From NCBI RefSeq assembly GCF_949296715.1, contig NZ_CASFQD010000025.1:113287-177286 (forward strand): a stretch of DNA of 64,000 nucleotides. Reading direction: 5' to 3'. Below the pieces are notes generated by a model, which ran no database searches, was not told where the DNA came from, and saw nothing but the letters and a program-made list of their open reading frames with translations. A program made the translations under genes and the position numbers. How positions within the stretch are numbered: position 1 is the stretch's first letter; each line of letters opens with the position of its first letter. The DNA is from an uncultured Alistipes sp. Its GTDB lineage: Bacteria; Bacteroidota; Bacteroidia; Bacteroidales; Rikenellaceae. Shown piece by piece: positions 26,010 through 35,133 of the stretch.

Positions 26010-28244
26010 TTACTCCTCCTTGTGATCGTGGCGCTCGCGACGCTCGCCCCGTTCGCGGCGCTCACCGCGCTCGGGACGCGGACGGCGCTCCCGCTCCACA
26101 TAGCCTTCGGGCTTGGGTAGCAGGGCCTTGCGCGACAGCTTGAGCTTGTTGGTCTTGGGGTCGACGCCGATGAGCTTGACGTCGATCTCGTCACCCTCCT
26201 TCAGGCCGGTCTCCTCCATGGTCTCGAAGCGCTTGTAGTCGATCTCCGAGATGTGGAGCAGGGCGTCCTTGCCGGGCATGATCTCCACGAAGGCGCCGAA
26301 GGCGACGATCGAGCGGATCTTGCCGTGGTAGGTCTCCCCGACCTCCGGGATGGCGACGATGGCCTTGATGCGGCTCAACGCACCGTCGAGCGCGGCCTTG
26401 TCTACGCCAAAGATGTCGACGATGCCCTTGTTGTCCTCCTCGGTGATGGTGATCGTCGTGTTGGTGGTCTTCTGGATATCCTGGATGACCTTGCCGCCCG
26501 GGCCGATCACGGCGCCGATCATGTCCTGCGGGATGGTGATCTGGACGATGCGCGGTACGCACGGCTTGTAGTCGGCGCGCGGCTCGGCGATGCACTCGGT
26601 GATCTTGTCGAGGATGTAGAGACGTCCCTTGCGGGCCTGCTCGAGGGCTGCGGCCAGCACCTCGTAGGAGAGGCCGTCGACCTTGATGTCCATCTGCGTG
26701 GCGGTGATGCCGTCGCGCGTACCCGTCACCTTGAAGTCCATGTCGCCGAGGTGGTCCTCATCGCCGAGGATGTCCGACAGCACGGCCCACTTGCCGCTCT
26801 CGGAGTCGGAGATCAGACCCATGGCGATGCCCGACACGGGCTTCTTGATCTTCACGCCGGCGTCCATCAGCGCGAGGGTTCCGGCGCAGACCGTGGCCAT
26901 CGACGACGAGCCGTTCGACTCGAGGATGTCCGACACGACGCGCACGGCGTAGGGGTTCTCCTCGCCCAGCGGGATCATCGGCTTCAGGGCGCGCCATGCG
27001 AGGTGGCCGTGGCCGATTTCGCGGCGCGAGAGGCCGCGCGACGCCTTGGCCTCGCCCGTCGAGAAGGGCGGGAAGTTGTAGTGGAGCACGAACTGCTCGG
27101 TGCCCTGTACGAGCACCTCGTCCTTGACCTTCTCGTCGAGCTTCGTGCCGAGGGTTACGGTCGTGAGCGACTGCGTCTCGCCGCGGGTGAAGATGGCCGA
27201 GCCGTGGGCCGCGGGCAGGTAGCCCACCTCGCACCAGATCGGGCGGATTTCGTCCGTGCGGCGGCCGTCGAGGCGCTTGCCCTCGTCGAGGATCATGCGG
27301 CGCATGGCCTTCTTCTGCACGTCGTCGTGGAAATACTTGTGGATGAGCGGGGCCTTCTCGACGAGCTCCTCCTCCGTGTAGCGGGCGGCGAACTCGGCCT
27401 CGAGGGCGTTGAAGAGGTCCTCGCGCTCGTGCTTCATCGTGCCGCTCGTGGCGATGGCGTAGGCCTTGTCGTAGAGCTCGCGGATGATCGTCTGGCGCAG
27501 CTCCTCGTCGTTGACCTCGTGGCAGTAGGTGCGCTTGACATCCTTGCCCAGCTCCTTCGAGAGCTCGATCTGTACGGCGCAGTGCTTCTTGATCTCCTCG
27601 TGTGCGAACTTGATGGCGCCGAGCATCACCTCCTCGGATACCTCCTTCATCTCACCCTCGACCATGAGGATGTTGTCGATCGTACCGCCGACCATGATGT
27701 CCAGGTCGCACTCGGCCATCTCCGAGAAGGTGGGGTTGATGACGTATTCGCCGTTGCGGCGTGCGACGCGCACCTCCGAGATCGGGCCGCCGAAGGGGAT
27801 GTCCGATACGGCGAGGGCTGCCGAGGCGGCCAGGCCGGCCAGGGCGTCGGGCTGAATATCCTTGTCTGCCGAGATGAGCGTCACGGTGACGTAGACTTCG
27901 GCGTGGTAGTCTGCGGGGAACAGGGGGCGCAGGGCGCGGTCGATCAGGCGTGCGACGAGGATTTCCGAGTCGTTGGCCTTGCCTTCGCGCTTCATGAAGC
28001 CTCCGGGGTAGCGGCCGCAGGCGGCGTACTTCTCCTTGTACTCCACCTGGAGGGGCATGAAATCGGTTTCGGGTTTTGCGTCCTTGGCGGCCACGACGGT
28101 ACCGAGCAGCATCGTATCGCCCATCTTGACGACGACCGAGCCGTCGGCCTGCTTGGCCAGTTTGCCCGTTTCGATCTCGATCTGGCGGCCGTCGGCCAGC
28201 GTGATGATCTTGCGGACTGCGTTGTACAGCTTCTTTTCTTCCAT
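26010..28244 (-). CDS. pnp: Polyribonucleotide nucleotidyltransferase (PNPase)
   Basis: A 744-residue phosphorolytic 3'-5' exoribonuclease of the RNA degradation machinery. It has two RNase PH-like domains; the second holds the catalytic aspartates in LSDILGDEDHLGDMDFKV. They are joined by a helical domain and followed by a KH domain (VIGPGGKVIQDIQ) and an S1 domain (VGETYHGKIRSIVAFGAFVEI). The last 30 residues are a short Arg/Glu repeat tail (RGERRERGERRER). A frame to 28301 exists; the ATG at 28244 fits the family, and a weak -7-like box (28253-28260) lies just upstream. It is next to rpsO, as in many bacteria. Confidence 0.95.
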   Translation of the reverse strand: MEEKKLYNAVRKIITLADGRQIEIETGKLAKQADGSVVVKMGDTMLLGTVVAAKDAKPETDFMPLQVEYKEKYAACGRYPGGFMKREGKANDSEILVARLIDRALRPLFPADYHAEVYVTVTLISADKDIQPDALAGLAASAALAVSDIPFGGPISEVRVARRNGEYVINPTFSEMAECDLDIMVGGTIDNILMVEGEMKEVSEEVMLGAIKFAHEEIKKHCAVQIELSKELGKDVKRTYCHEVNDEELRQTIIRELYDKAYAIATSGTMKHEREDLFNALEAEFAARYTEEELVEKAPLIHKYFHDDVQKKAMRRMILDEGKRLDGRRTDEIRPIWCEVGYLPAAHGSAIFTRGETQSLTTVTLGTKLDEKVKDEVLVQGTEQFVLHYNFPPFSTGEAKASRGLSRREIGHGHLAWRALKPMIPLGEENPYAVRVVSDILESNGSSSMATVCAGTLALMDAGVKIKKPVSGIAMGLISDSESGKWAVLSDILGDEDHLGDMDFKVTGTRDGITATQMDIKVDGLSYEVLAAALEQARKGRLYILDKITECIAEPRADYKPCVPRIVQITIPQDMIGAVIGPGGKVIQDIQKTTNTTITITEEDNKGIVDIFGVDKAALDGALSRIKAIVAIPEVGETYHGKIRSIVAFGAFVEIMPGKDALLHISEIDYKRFETMEETGLKEGDEIDVKLIGVDPKTNKLKLSRKALLPKPEGYVERERRPRPERGERRERGERRERHDHKEE

Positions 28245-28288
28245 AAAAATCTTAAACCTATAGTGTGTTCGAATCGTGATCTTTTTAG

Positions 28289-28320
28289 AAAATGAAGGCA
28301 ATCCCTCGCGGGAATTGCCC
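28289..28320 (-). terminator. Hairpin between rpsO and pnp
   Basis: Arms 28297-28305 and 28310-28319 (GGCAATCCC/GGGAATTGCC) form a stem with one bulged base, followed by TTCATTTTC on the minus strand. It may be a partial terminator of rpsO or a processing site; in E. coli the rpsO-pnp spacer is cut by RNase III. Confidence 0.5.
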
Positions 28321-28338
28321 TCATCTCTTCCTCGTGGA

Positions 28339-28611
28339 TTACTTGCGGAGGTTCAGCGTCTTGATGATCGCGCGGTAGCGCTCGATGTCGACCTCCTTGA
28401 GGTACTCCAGCAACTGGCGGCGCTTACCTACCAGGCGCAGCAGGGCGCGCTGGGTTCCGAAGTCGTGCTTGTTGCTCTTGAGGTGTTCAGTAAGGTGGTT
28501 GATACGGTAGGTAAACAGGGCAATCTGGCTCTCGGGAGAACCCGTATCCGTGTTAGACTTGCCGTAAGTACCGAAAAGCTCCTGCTTTTTCTCTGCTGTT
28601 AAATAAGCCAT
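28339..28611 (-). CDS. rpsO: 30S ribosomal protein S15
   Basis: A 90-residue primary 16S rRNA-binding protein that organises the central domain of the 30S subunit. Family signatures are TGSPESQIALFTYRINHLTEHL, HDFGTQRALLRLVGKRR and LLEYLK. Length is normal. It is transcribed toward pnp with a 94-base spacer. A roughly 65-base leader, counted from the -7 box at 28684-28691, could host S15 autoregulation, but I see no defined structure. Confidence 0.97.
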   Translation of the reverse strand: MAYLTAEKKQELFGTYGKSNTDTGSPESQIALFTYRINHLTEHLKSNKHDFGTQRALLRLVGKRRQLLEYLKEVDIERYRAIIKTLNLRK

Positions 28612-28683
28612 TGTGTAGTATGTTTATTTAAGTTCCACTCTACGACGCATTCCCCTTACCGTGAATAACGCCAGAGCGTTCCG

Positions 28684-28691
28684 CAAAGGTA
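28684..28691 (-). promoter_or_regulatory. -7 box of rpsO
   Basis: TACCTTTG on the minus strand, 72 bases before the ATG at 28611. Confidence 0.7.
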
Positions 28692-28775
28692 CGAATATAA
28701 TTGATATGAAGCATGAAAAACGAAAAAATTATTTGCATTTTGCAGCGAAAAGTACCGGATGCGAAGGAAAAATCG

Positions 28776-28783
28776 TATTTTTG
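28776..28783 (+). promoter_or_regulatory. -7 box of apbE
   Basis: TATTTTTG, 20 bases before the ATG at 28804. It excludes the longer open frame from 28759. Confidence 0.65.
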
Positions 28784-28803
28784 CGACTAAACAAGTGAAA
28801 ACG

Positions 28804-29817
28804 ATGGAAATGAAAAGGCTTTTGCGCGGCCTGGCCGCAGGGGTTTTGTGCCTTGTGGCGGGGAGTTGCGCGCAGCGCGGGGAATATGTGACGGTCGACG
28901 GCGCGATGCTGGGCACGACGATGCACGTCGTGGCCGATGTGCGGGGAGCAACGGCGCAGGAACTCTATGCCGCCGCGATGGAGCTGGACCGTGAGGCCAA
29001 GGCGTCGATGTCGATCTTCGACCCGACGTCGCTTCTGAGCCGCCTGAACCGCAACGAGACCGATTCGGTCGACCGCCACATCGCCTTCAACCTCCGTCTG
29101 GCGGACAGCATCGGCGCCTTGAGCGACGGCCGCTACGACGTGACGGTCAAGCCGCTGGTCGAGGCGTGGGGCTTCGCCGGCCGGGAGCGCACGAAGGACC
29201 CGAACATCGACTCGATCCTGTGCTTTGTCGGGCGCGGGAAGGTCCGCATCGAGCAGGGACGCCTCGTGAAGGAGGACCCGCGCGTGCAGCTGGACTTCAA
29301 CTCCGTGGCCAAGGGCTACACGGTGGACCTGCTGGCGGCGCTCGTCGAGCGCTTCGGCGCCGGGAACTACATCGTCGACATCGGCGGCGAGGTGCGCTGC
29401 CGCGGCGTCAACCCCGCGGGGCAGCCCTGGCGCATCGGCATCGAGACCCCCTTCGACGGCAACATGAGCGACGGGGCCTACCTCCAGCGGCGCATCCGCA
29501 TGAGCGCGGGCGGGCTGGCCACGTCGGGCAACTACCGCCGCTTCTACCTCGACGAGGCGGGCCGCAAGGTGGCCCATACGATCGACCCGCGCACGGGGCG
29601 CAGCGTCGTGTCGCGCCTGCTGTCGGTGACCGTTGCGGCGCCGACGTGCGCCGAGGCCGACGCGCTGGGTACGATGCTGCTGGCCATGGGGGCCGACGAT
29701 GCCCTTGCGGCCGTGCAGCGCCTGCCGGAGTTGCAGGCCTATTTCATCCTCGCAGGCGAGGACGGCGACTATGAAGAGTACGTCTCGCCCGCGATGGAAC
29801 CCCTGATCATGCAGTAG
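28804..29817 (+). CDS. apbE: FAD:protein FMN transferase ApbE
   Basis: A 337-residue lipoprotein (lipobox VAGSC) of the periplasm. It transfers FMN from FAD onto threonine residues of Rnf/Nqr subunits and other flavoproteins. Motifs are MLGTTMHV, the LDFNSVAKGYTVD segment, NYIVDIGGEVRCRG and the metal/FAD site HTIDPRTGRSV. Length is normal. No Nqr or Rnf genes are in the window. It is followed after 67 bases by the lipid kinase gene. Confidence 0.92.
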   Translation: MEMKRLLRGLAAGVLCLVAGSCAQRGEYVTVDGAMLGTTMHVVADVRGATAQELYAAAMELDREAKASMSIFDPTSLLSRLNRNETDSVDRHIAFNLRLADSIGALSDGRYDVTVKPLVEAWGFAGRERTKDPNIDSILCFVGRGKVRIEQGRLVKEDPRVQLDFNSVAKGYTVDLLAALVERFGAGNYIVDIGGEVRCRGVNPAGQPWRIGIETPFDGNMSDGAYLQRRIRMSAGGLATSGNYRRFYLDEAGRKVAHTIDPRTGRSVVSRLLSVTVAAPTCAEADALGTMLLAMGADDALAAVQRLPELQAYFILAGEDGDYEEYVSPAMEPLIMQ

Positions 29818-29884
29818 AACCCGTGCCGGGGCGGCAGCTGTCCGTTGCACCCTTCCGTCAGCCGGCACCCAATATGGAAACCTG

Positions 29885-30754
29885 ATGAAAACCGCTGTTT
29901 TTCTTTATAATACCCAGTCCGGCCGGGGGCATATCGACCGCAACGTCGAGAACATCTGCACCATCTTCCAGGCCTACGGATACGACGTGACGCCGCAGCT
30001 GATTGATTTCGATGCCAACCCTTTCGACGGCAACGAGCAGATCGACCTGATGGTCGTCGCCGGCGGCGACGGCACGGTGAACTTCGCCGTCAACGCCATG
30101 AAGCGCAAGGGGCTCGACATCCCGCTGGGCGTGATTCCGGCCGGTACGGCCAACGACTTCGCCGGGGCGCTCGGCATGTCGTCGGACCCGCTTGAGGCGG
30201 CGCGACAAATCGCCTCCGGGACGGAGGAACGGGTGGACTGCGGCCGCGTCAACGACCTCTACTTTGTCAATGTCTTCTCGTTCGGGGTCTTCACGACCAC
30301 GTCGCAGCGCACGCCCGACGAGCGCAAGCACCGCATTGGCAAGCTGGCCTACCTCGTCGAGGGGGTCAAGGAGTTCTGCTCGATGCACGCCATGCCGCTT
30401 GAGATCGTGGCCGACGGCGAGCATTTCGACCTGCAGTCGCTCATGGTGCTGGTCTTCAACGGCGAGACGGCCGGCGGGTTCCGCCTGGCGCGCCGTTCGT
30501 CGATCAAGGACGGGTTGTTCGACTGCCTGCTGCTCGAGAAGAAGGACCTCTTTACCTCGACGCTGGCCATGGGCAGCTACCTGCTGGGCGGCAACCCGAA
30601 AATCGTCCGGCAGTTGCAGGTGCGGCAACTCGACATCTGCTCGACGCGCAACGAGCCGACCGATGTCGACGGGCAGCCCGGAGCGGAGTTCCCGCTCCAC
30701 ATCGAATGCCTGCCGGGAGCGCTGCGCGTGATGTGCGAGATGCAGCGCGATTGA
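29885..30754 (+). CDS. YegS/DagK-type lipid kinase
   Basis: A 289-residue protein of the diacylglycerol kinase catalytic family. It has the nucleotide-binding motif VVAGGDGTVN and the GVIPAGTANDFAGALG segment. The C-terminal beta sandwich carries VFNGETAGGFRLARRSSIKDG and a DVDGQPG stretch. Such enzymes phosphorylate diacylglycerol or related lipids and feed phospholipid turnover. The exact lipid cannot be read from sequence. Confidence 0.9.
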   Translation: MKTAVFLYNTQSGRGHIDRNVENICTIFQAYGYDVTPQLIDFDANPFDGNEQIDLMVVAGGDGTVNFAVNAMKRKGLDIPLGVIPAGTANDFAGALGMSSDPLEAARQIASGTEERVDCGRVNDLYFVNVFSFGVFTTTSQRTPDERKHRIGKLAYLVEGVKEFCSMHAMPLEIVADGEHFDLQSLMVLVFNGETAGGFRLARRSSIKDGLFDCLLLEKKDLFTSTLAMGSYLLGGNPKIVRQLQVRQLDICSTRNEPTDVDGQPGAEFPLHIECLPGALRVMCEMQRD

Positions 30755-30808
30755 GCGCCCATGCGATGAAAAATCCGTGAGGTGCTTGCGTTCCCCGAAT
30801 GAATTTTT

Positions 30809-30816
30809 TACATTTG
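30809..30816 (+). promoter_or_regulatory. -7 box of the AraC-family gene
   Basis: TACATTTG, 20 bases before the ATG at 30836. Confidence 0.65.
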
Positions 30817-30835
30817 TCCGAAAAACAACGACTCT

Positions 30836-31756
30836 ATGGCCGACAGCAGCACGATACGCAAGGGCCGGGACGGTTCCCGCGAGGGCCTGCACAAAGTATC
30901 CATCTCCCGCATCAAGAAGGAGATGAGCGATGTTTCCTACCTCTCGGACGATTTGGTCATCACGACCCTGACGGCCGACAAGAACACCACGGCGAACTAT
31001 CCGACGACGGTCGACGGCTTTACGGCCATCATCATGATGGCGGGTGAGGCGACCGTGTCGATCGACATGCAGAACTACAACGTGCGGCCCAACATGATCG
31101 TCTTCTTCAATCCCGACTCGATCATCCGCACGGTCAAGTGCTCGTCGAATGCCGCGGCCTACCTGCTGGCCTTCTCCAAGTCGTTCGTCAACGAGATTCA
31201 GATCGACCTCTCGACGTCGCTGCCGGTCTACATGCGCTTCGGCAAGGCCCCCGTGCTGGAGGTGCGGCAGGAGGATGTCGACGAGATACGTCAGCTGTTC
31301 CAGCTCATCAAGACGATGCTGCGCAGCGACAAGGAGCGCTACCGCCACGAGATTATCCGCACGCTCTTCACCACGGCCTTCTACATCATCACCGAGATCA
31401 ACCAGCGCGAGCAGCCGAGCCAGATGAAGCAGGGGCGCTGCGAGGTGCTCTTCGACGAGTTCATGTCGCTGCTGCAGCAGTACAGCAAGCGTGAGCGCAA
31501 CGTGAGCTTCTACGCCAAGCAGCTCAACATCACGCCCAAGTACCTCTCGTCGGTGGTCAAGGAGGTGAGCGGCAAGACGGCGGCGCGGTGGATCGACGAG
31601 TCGGTGATCCTCGAGGCGAAGGCGCTGCTCAAGTACTCGGGCATGAGCATCCAGGAGATCGCCTACCACCTGAACTTTTCGACGCAGTCCTTCTTCGGCA
31701 AGTACTTCAAGCAGCATACCGGCACGTCGCCCTCGCGCTACAAGCGCCGCGGCTGA
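30836..31756 (+). CDS. AraC-family transcriptional regulator
   Basis: A 306-residue regulator. The N-terminal half is a cupin-like sensor (TANYPTTVDGFTAIIMMAGEATV, then NMIVFFNPDSIIRTV). The C-terminal 100 residues hold the double helix-turn-helix: RNVSFYAKQLNITPKYLSSVVKE, then MSIQEIAYHLNFSTQSFFGKYFKQHTGTSPSRYK. It has its own promoter and terminator. The ligand and targets are unknown. Proteins of this kind in Bacteroidetes often respond to small organic molecules. Confidence 0.93.
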   Translation: MADSSTIRKGRDGSREGLHKVSISRIKKEMSDVSYLSDDLVITTLTADKNTTANYPTTVDGFTAIIMMAGEATVSIDMQNYNVRPNMIVFFNPDSIIRTVKCSSNAAAYLLAFSKSFVNEIQIDLSTSLPVYMRFGKAPVLEVRQEDVDEIRQLFQLIKTMLRSDKERYRHEIIRTLFTTAFYIITEINQREQPSQMKQGRCEVLFDEFMSLLQQYSKRERNVSFYAKQLNITPKYLSSVVKEVSGKTAARWIDESVILEAKALLKYSGMSIQEIAYHLNFSTQSFFGKYFKQHTGTSPSRYKRRG

Positions 31757-31786
31757 CGGCCGGCTCCGGGTGTCGGAAAACACCGG

Positions 31787-31822
31787 GTCCGGGTTGCGAA
31801 CGACGCAGCCCGGACTCTTTTT
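31787..31822 (+). terminator. Terminator of the AraC-family gene
   Basis: A 12-bp stem (31787-31798 with 31804-31815, one G-U pair) followed by TCTTTTTCG. Confidence 0.85.
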
Positions 31823-31862
31823 CGTTGCCCCCCCCGCCGTGTTGCTCCGGCCGTGCGGGGCC

Positions 31863-33623
31863 TTACTCCCAGTAGGTGTAGATCAGCCGGATGATGAGCA
31901 CGAAGGCGATGCACAGCGCCACGAACGTGAACGATCCGAAGACGAGCAGGCTCTTCACGAGGGTCTTGAACCACCCCTCGCGGTAGACCGTGTGCGAGGA
32001 GAGGAGCATGTAGAGGAAGACCAGCGCGAAGAAGAGCTCGAAGCTGATGAGGATTGCGTCGTTGTTCTCCTGTGCCTCGGCGTAGTAGATCAGGATGGCG
32101 GCGGGTACGGCGACCAGCAGCAGGAAGAAGGAGTTGATGTGGATGGCGTGGACGAAGTGCTGCATGAAGTTCATCCGCCGCTTGTGGTAGGCCCACTTGA
32201 GCAGCAGGGCGAAGAGCGGCAGCAGGAACATCATGTAGAGGGGCGTCCACTTCGAGAGGTCGGCCAGCAGGTTGTTGACGAAGCTCTCCTGCTGCCACTG
32301 CTGTTCCAGCTGGTCCGGGTCGCTCTGCTTTTGCCGCCAGTCGTAGACCGGCGTGCGCTGCGGGTCGAACGTGCGCAGCAGCGCCAGCAGCTCCTCGTCG
32401 TACTCCTCTAGATCGAGCGCTTCCAGTCGGTCGGCCTCTTCGGCGTCGAGGCCGTCGATCTCCTGCAATCCTGCGGCGGGGTTGTAGCGGGCGATTGTCT
32501 GCCGGGCGACCGTGAGGTTCTCCAGGTCGCGCTGTTTGAGCGTCGTGCGGTAGAGGCACGAGTCGAGCAGCAGCTGCGGCAGGCGTGTCAGCGTCAGTCC
32601 GTGCCGGCCGCCGAACGGCGATTGGACCTGCAGCAGCTCCTCCGTCGGGACCTCCTTCAGTTCGAGCATCTCGGCGAAGCCCGCCCCGTCGTAGAGATAG
32701 ACGCAGGTGTCGGGGTGCAGCGCTCCGCTGCGCAGCTGTACGACGACCGTGTCGGGCAGGTGCTGCGGTCGGAGTGCGAACTCCCGGACGCTGCGTTGGG
32801 CAATGTCCGACGCGAACATGAAGAAGAGCGTGAAGAAGATCACCGAGATGAACATGTAGAGCCGGAAGGGGTGGACGTAGGAGTTGATCTTTCCGGCGTT
32901 GAACTCGCAGGTCAGCAGGCCCGGGCGGCGGAAGAGCAGCCAGAGCGTCTGCCATACCTTGCTGTCGAACTGGTAGACGTTTTCGAAATACTGCTTGATG
33001 TATTTCCAGAAGGGCTGTTCGATGTCGAGTGCGTATTGTCCGCAGCGGCTGCAATACATGCCCTGCAGCTTCTCGCCGCAGTTCTTGCAGTGGGTGTAGG
33101 CCGGCACGGTGCGTTTGCGGATGCGCTTGAGCCGCCTGTATTCGATGCGGCGCAGCAGGGCCTGCCTGCGGGCCTTGAGCCGCGTCCGCAGCCCCTCGCC
33201 TTCGTCGGCCCGGCTGCTGCTTTTTTTATCCGGACGGCCGGTTGCATCGGGATTCGGCGCTGCATCGGGACTCGGTGCGGCGCCCAACTGTGCCGGACCG
33301 TCCGACTGTCCTGTTTCTGTCGACTGTCCCGGTTTTGCCGACAGCTCCGCTCCGGCCGGAGCTTCCGGCTCCATAAGGTTCTCCGAATCCACGGTTTCCC
33401 CTGCACCGTCCTGCCTTTTCGGCCGTTTCTCAATCTCCTGCCTGCCTTGCCGGTCCGGGTTTCCCTGCGGGGCCTGCCTCCCCGGCTCTTCCGGGGTATT
33501 GCATGCGCCTCCGGCCGTTCCGGCCGGTGCTTCTGCATCCGGCCCGCCCGCCGGGGCTTTGTTGGCGTTCGCCTCCGTCAGGTCTCTGCCGCCGGTTGCG
33601 GACGTTCGGTTCGCTCCTTTCAT
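31863..33623 (-). CDS. DUF3667 membrane protein with long low-complexity N-terminus
   Basis: A 586-residue protein. The first 190 residues are low-complexity and rich in Pro, Gly, Ala, Glu and Asp, with repeats such as SAKPGQSTETGQS and PDAAPNPDATGRP. A zinc-ribbon-like pair (HCKNCGEKLQGMYCSRCGQ) follows, then the DUF3667 core (SYVHPFRLYMFISVIFFTLFF) and about five transmembrane helices. DUF3667 proteins have no known function. The ATG at 33623 is chosen because the -7 box at 33644-33651 lies just upstream. The N-terminal linker is unusually long for the family and may vary between strains. Confidence 0.82.
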   Translation of the reverse strand: MKGANRTSATGGRDLTEANANKAPAGGPDAEAPAGTAGGACNTPEEPGRQAPQGNPDRQGRQEIEKRPKRQDGAGETVDSENLMEPEAPAGAELSAKPGQSTETGQSDGPAQLGAAPSPDAAPNPDATGRPDKKSSSRADEGEGLRTRLKARRQALLRRIEYRRLKRIRKRTVPAYTHCKNCGEKLQGMYCSRCGQYALDIEQPFWKYIKQYFENVYQFDSKVWQTLWLLFRRPGLLTCEFNAGKINSYVHPFRLYMFISVIFFTLFFMFASDIAQRSVREFALRPQHLPDTVVVQLRSGALHPDTCVYLYDGAGFAEMLELKEVPTEELLQVQSPFGGRHGLTLTRLPQLLLDSCLYRTTLKQRDLENLTVARQTIARYNPAAGLQEIDGLDAEEADRLEALDLEEYDEELLALLRTFDPQRTPVYDWRQKQSDPDQLEQQWQQESFVNNLLADLSKWTPLYMMFLLPLFALLLKWAYHKRRMNFMQHFVHAIHINSFFLLLVAVPAAILIYYAEAQENNDAILISFELFFALVFLYMLLSSHTVYREGWFKTLVKSLLVFGSFTFVALCIAFVLIIRLIYTYWE

Positions 33624-33643
33624 CCTTTTGTCTGTTTTGCGTA

Positions 33644-33651
33644 CAAAGATA
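33644..33651 (-). promoter_or_regulatory. -7 box of the DUF3667 gene
   Basis: TATCTTTG on the minus strand, 20 bases before the ATG at 33623. Confidence 0.7.
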
Positions 33652-33853
33652 GTATTTTTTCGGCAGTTTCCGGCTTTCCGCCGCCCGAAGTTTCCGCCCT
33701 GTTTTCCCGCACTCCTTTCGCCCTCTTCTTTCACCCACCCTTCCCTCCCTGCCTTCCTGTAGCGCCGCCTGCCTGTTCTGTGTCACCGTTTGCCTGACTC
33801 GCCCCCCCCAGCTTGTTCTGTGGAGGCTGGCGTCTTTTCTGCGGCGGCAAAAG

Positions 33854-33889
33854 AAAAAACCGGACCCCGCCGTTGCGGGACCCGGTTTT
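33854..33889 (-). terminator. Terminator of the alpha-glucan operon
   Basis: A hairpin with outer arms AAAACCGG/CCGGTTTT (33856-33863 with 33882-33889) and inner arms CCCGC/GCGGG. On the minus strand it is followed by TTCTTTTGCC. It lies 24 bases past the GH57 stop codon. Confidence 0.75.
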
Positions 33890-33912
33890 CGGATTCGTAC
33901 CGTCAGTCCGTC

Positions 33913-35124
33913 CTATTTGCGGGCGGCCTTGGCGGCTACGGCCTTGTCCAGCTCGATGATGAAGTCCGAGAGGACGTTCATGTAGTTGATGAAGGCGTCG
34001 TAGGCCGAATCGTAGGGGTTGAAGTAGGAGTGTACGTCGCCGTCCGAGAGCCACTTCGTCGCCATGTAGTAGAAGTGGTCCGAGGTCTGCATGAAGCTCC
34101 ATACGTAGTCGAAATCGGCGCTCTTGAGAGCCTTGACCTTCTCCTTCTGGGCATAGAGCTTGGCGAATGCCTCGTTCTGGAGTTCGTTGCCGAGCCATGC
34201 CGTCACGTCGCGCTCCTCGTCGGCCCACGACATCACGTGCGGGCAGTGCAGCACCGAGACGGGCTGGTACTTCTTGGCGGTCTCGCTCACCGTGGCGAAC
34301 TCCAGGCCGCTCTTCTTGGCCAGCACGGCCTTCGGCAGCGCGCGCATGAACTCGAAGATGCCCGAATCGGCACCCTGGTGCTCACCGAAGGTCTCGTAGT
34401 CCATGAAGAGGTTGATGACCTCGCCCGGCGTCTCCTCCGAAGAGAGCCACGACACGTACTTGTCGGCGGTCAGCGGCCACTGGTCCCAGTTCTTGTCCGA
34501 GAAGCGGAACGCGATGTCGTCCGAGAGCTTGTAGTTGCGCAGCAGCAGGCGCAGCTTCTGGTCGTTGGCGTTGGCGTAGACGTAGTTGGGCGACTTCCAG
34601 CCCAGCACGTGCTTGGCACCCTCGGCCAGCATCGTGCGGAAGCCCATGCCGGCGACCATCTCGCCGATCTCGTCCGAGTAGATGAGCTCCGTGTTGCGGA
34701 AAGCCGTGGGCTTCACGCCGAACTCCTTTTTCAGCATCGCCGTGTGGAGCTTCACCTGCTCGGTGAAGTCCTCCTTCGAGGCGAGCGAAGCCAGCGAGTG
34801 CGAATAGGTCTCGGCCAGGAACTCCACGCATCCCGTGGCGGCGAGCTCCTTGAACGACTCGAGCACCTCGGGAGCGAACGCGCGGAACTGCTCGACGGCC
34901 GTGCCCGTGATCGAGAACGTGCAGCGGAACTTGCCCTTGTTCTCCTTGATGAGCTTCAGCAGCAGGGCGTTCATCGGAAGGTAGCACTGCCGGGCGACCT
35001 TTTGCATGATCGAGCGGTTCAGCAGGTCGTCCAGGTAGTTGTGGTCCTTGCCCATGTTGAAGAAGCGGTATTTCTTCAGACGCCAGGGCTGGTGAACCTG
35101 AAAATATAAGCAGACGGTTTTCAT
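33913..35124 (-). CDS. Glycoside hydrolase family 57 protein
   Basis: A 403-residue GH57 enzyme, cytoplasmic (no signal peptide). Conserved regions are the N-terminal HQP (residues 10-13), GCVEFLAETYSHSLAS, AFRNTELIYSDE (presumed nucleophile Glu) and FMDYETFGEH (presumed acid/base Asp), followed by a helical C-terminal bundle. GH57 includes alpha-amylases, 4-alpha-glucanotransferases and glycogen-branching enzymes. It is the last gene of the operon, 9 bases after the GT4 gene. Since no GH13 branching enzyme is seen nearby, a branching or disproportionating role is possible, but amylase is the usual annotation. Confidence 0.88.
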   Translation of the reverse strand: MKTVCLYFQVHQPWRLKKYRFFNMGKDHNYLDDLLNRSIMQKVARQCYLPMNALLLKLIKENKGKFRCTFSITGTAVEQFRAFAPEVLESFKELAATGCVEFLAETYSHSLASLASKEDFTEQVKLHTAMLKKEFGVKPTAFRNTELIYSDEIGEMVAGMGFRTMLAEGAKHVLGWKSPNYVYANANDQKLRLLLRNYKLSDDIAFRFSDKNWDQWPLTADKYVSWLSSEETPGEVINLFMDYETFGEHQGADSGIFEFMRALPKAVLAKKSGLEFATVSETAKKYQPVSVLHCPHVMSWADEERDVTAWLGNELQNEAFAKLYAQKEKVKALKSADFDYVWSFMQTSDHFYYMATKWLSDGDVHSYFNPYDSAYDAFINYMNVLSDFIIELDKAVAAKAARK

Positions 35125-35133
35125 AAGGTCTAT

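Noticed and set aside
26010..26100. Tandem repeat in the C-terminal PNPase codons
   Set aside because: It is a short Arg/Glu-rich coding tail of a kind common in PNPase and related proteins, with only about three imperfect units.
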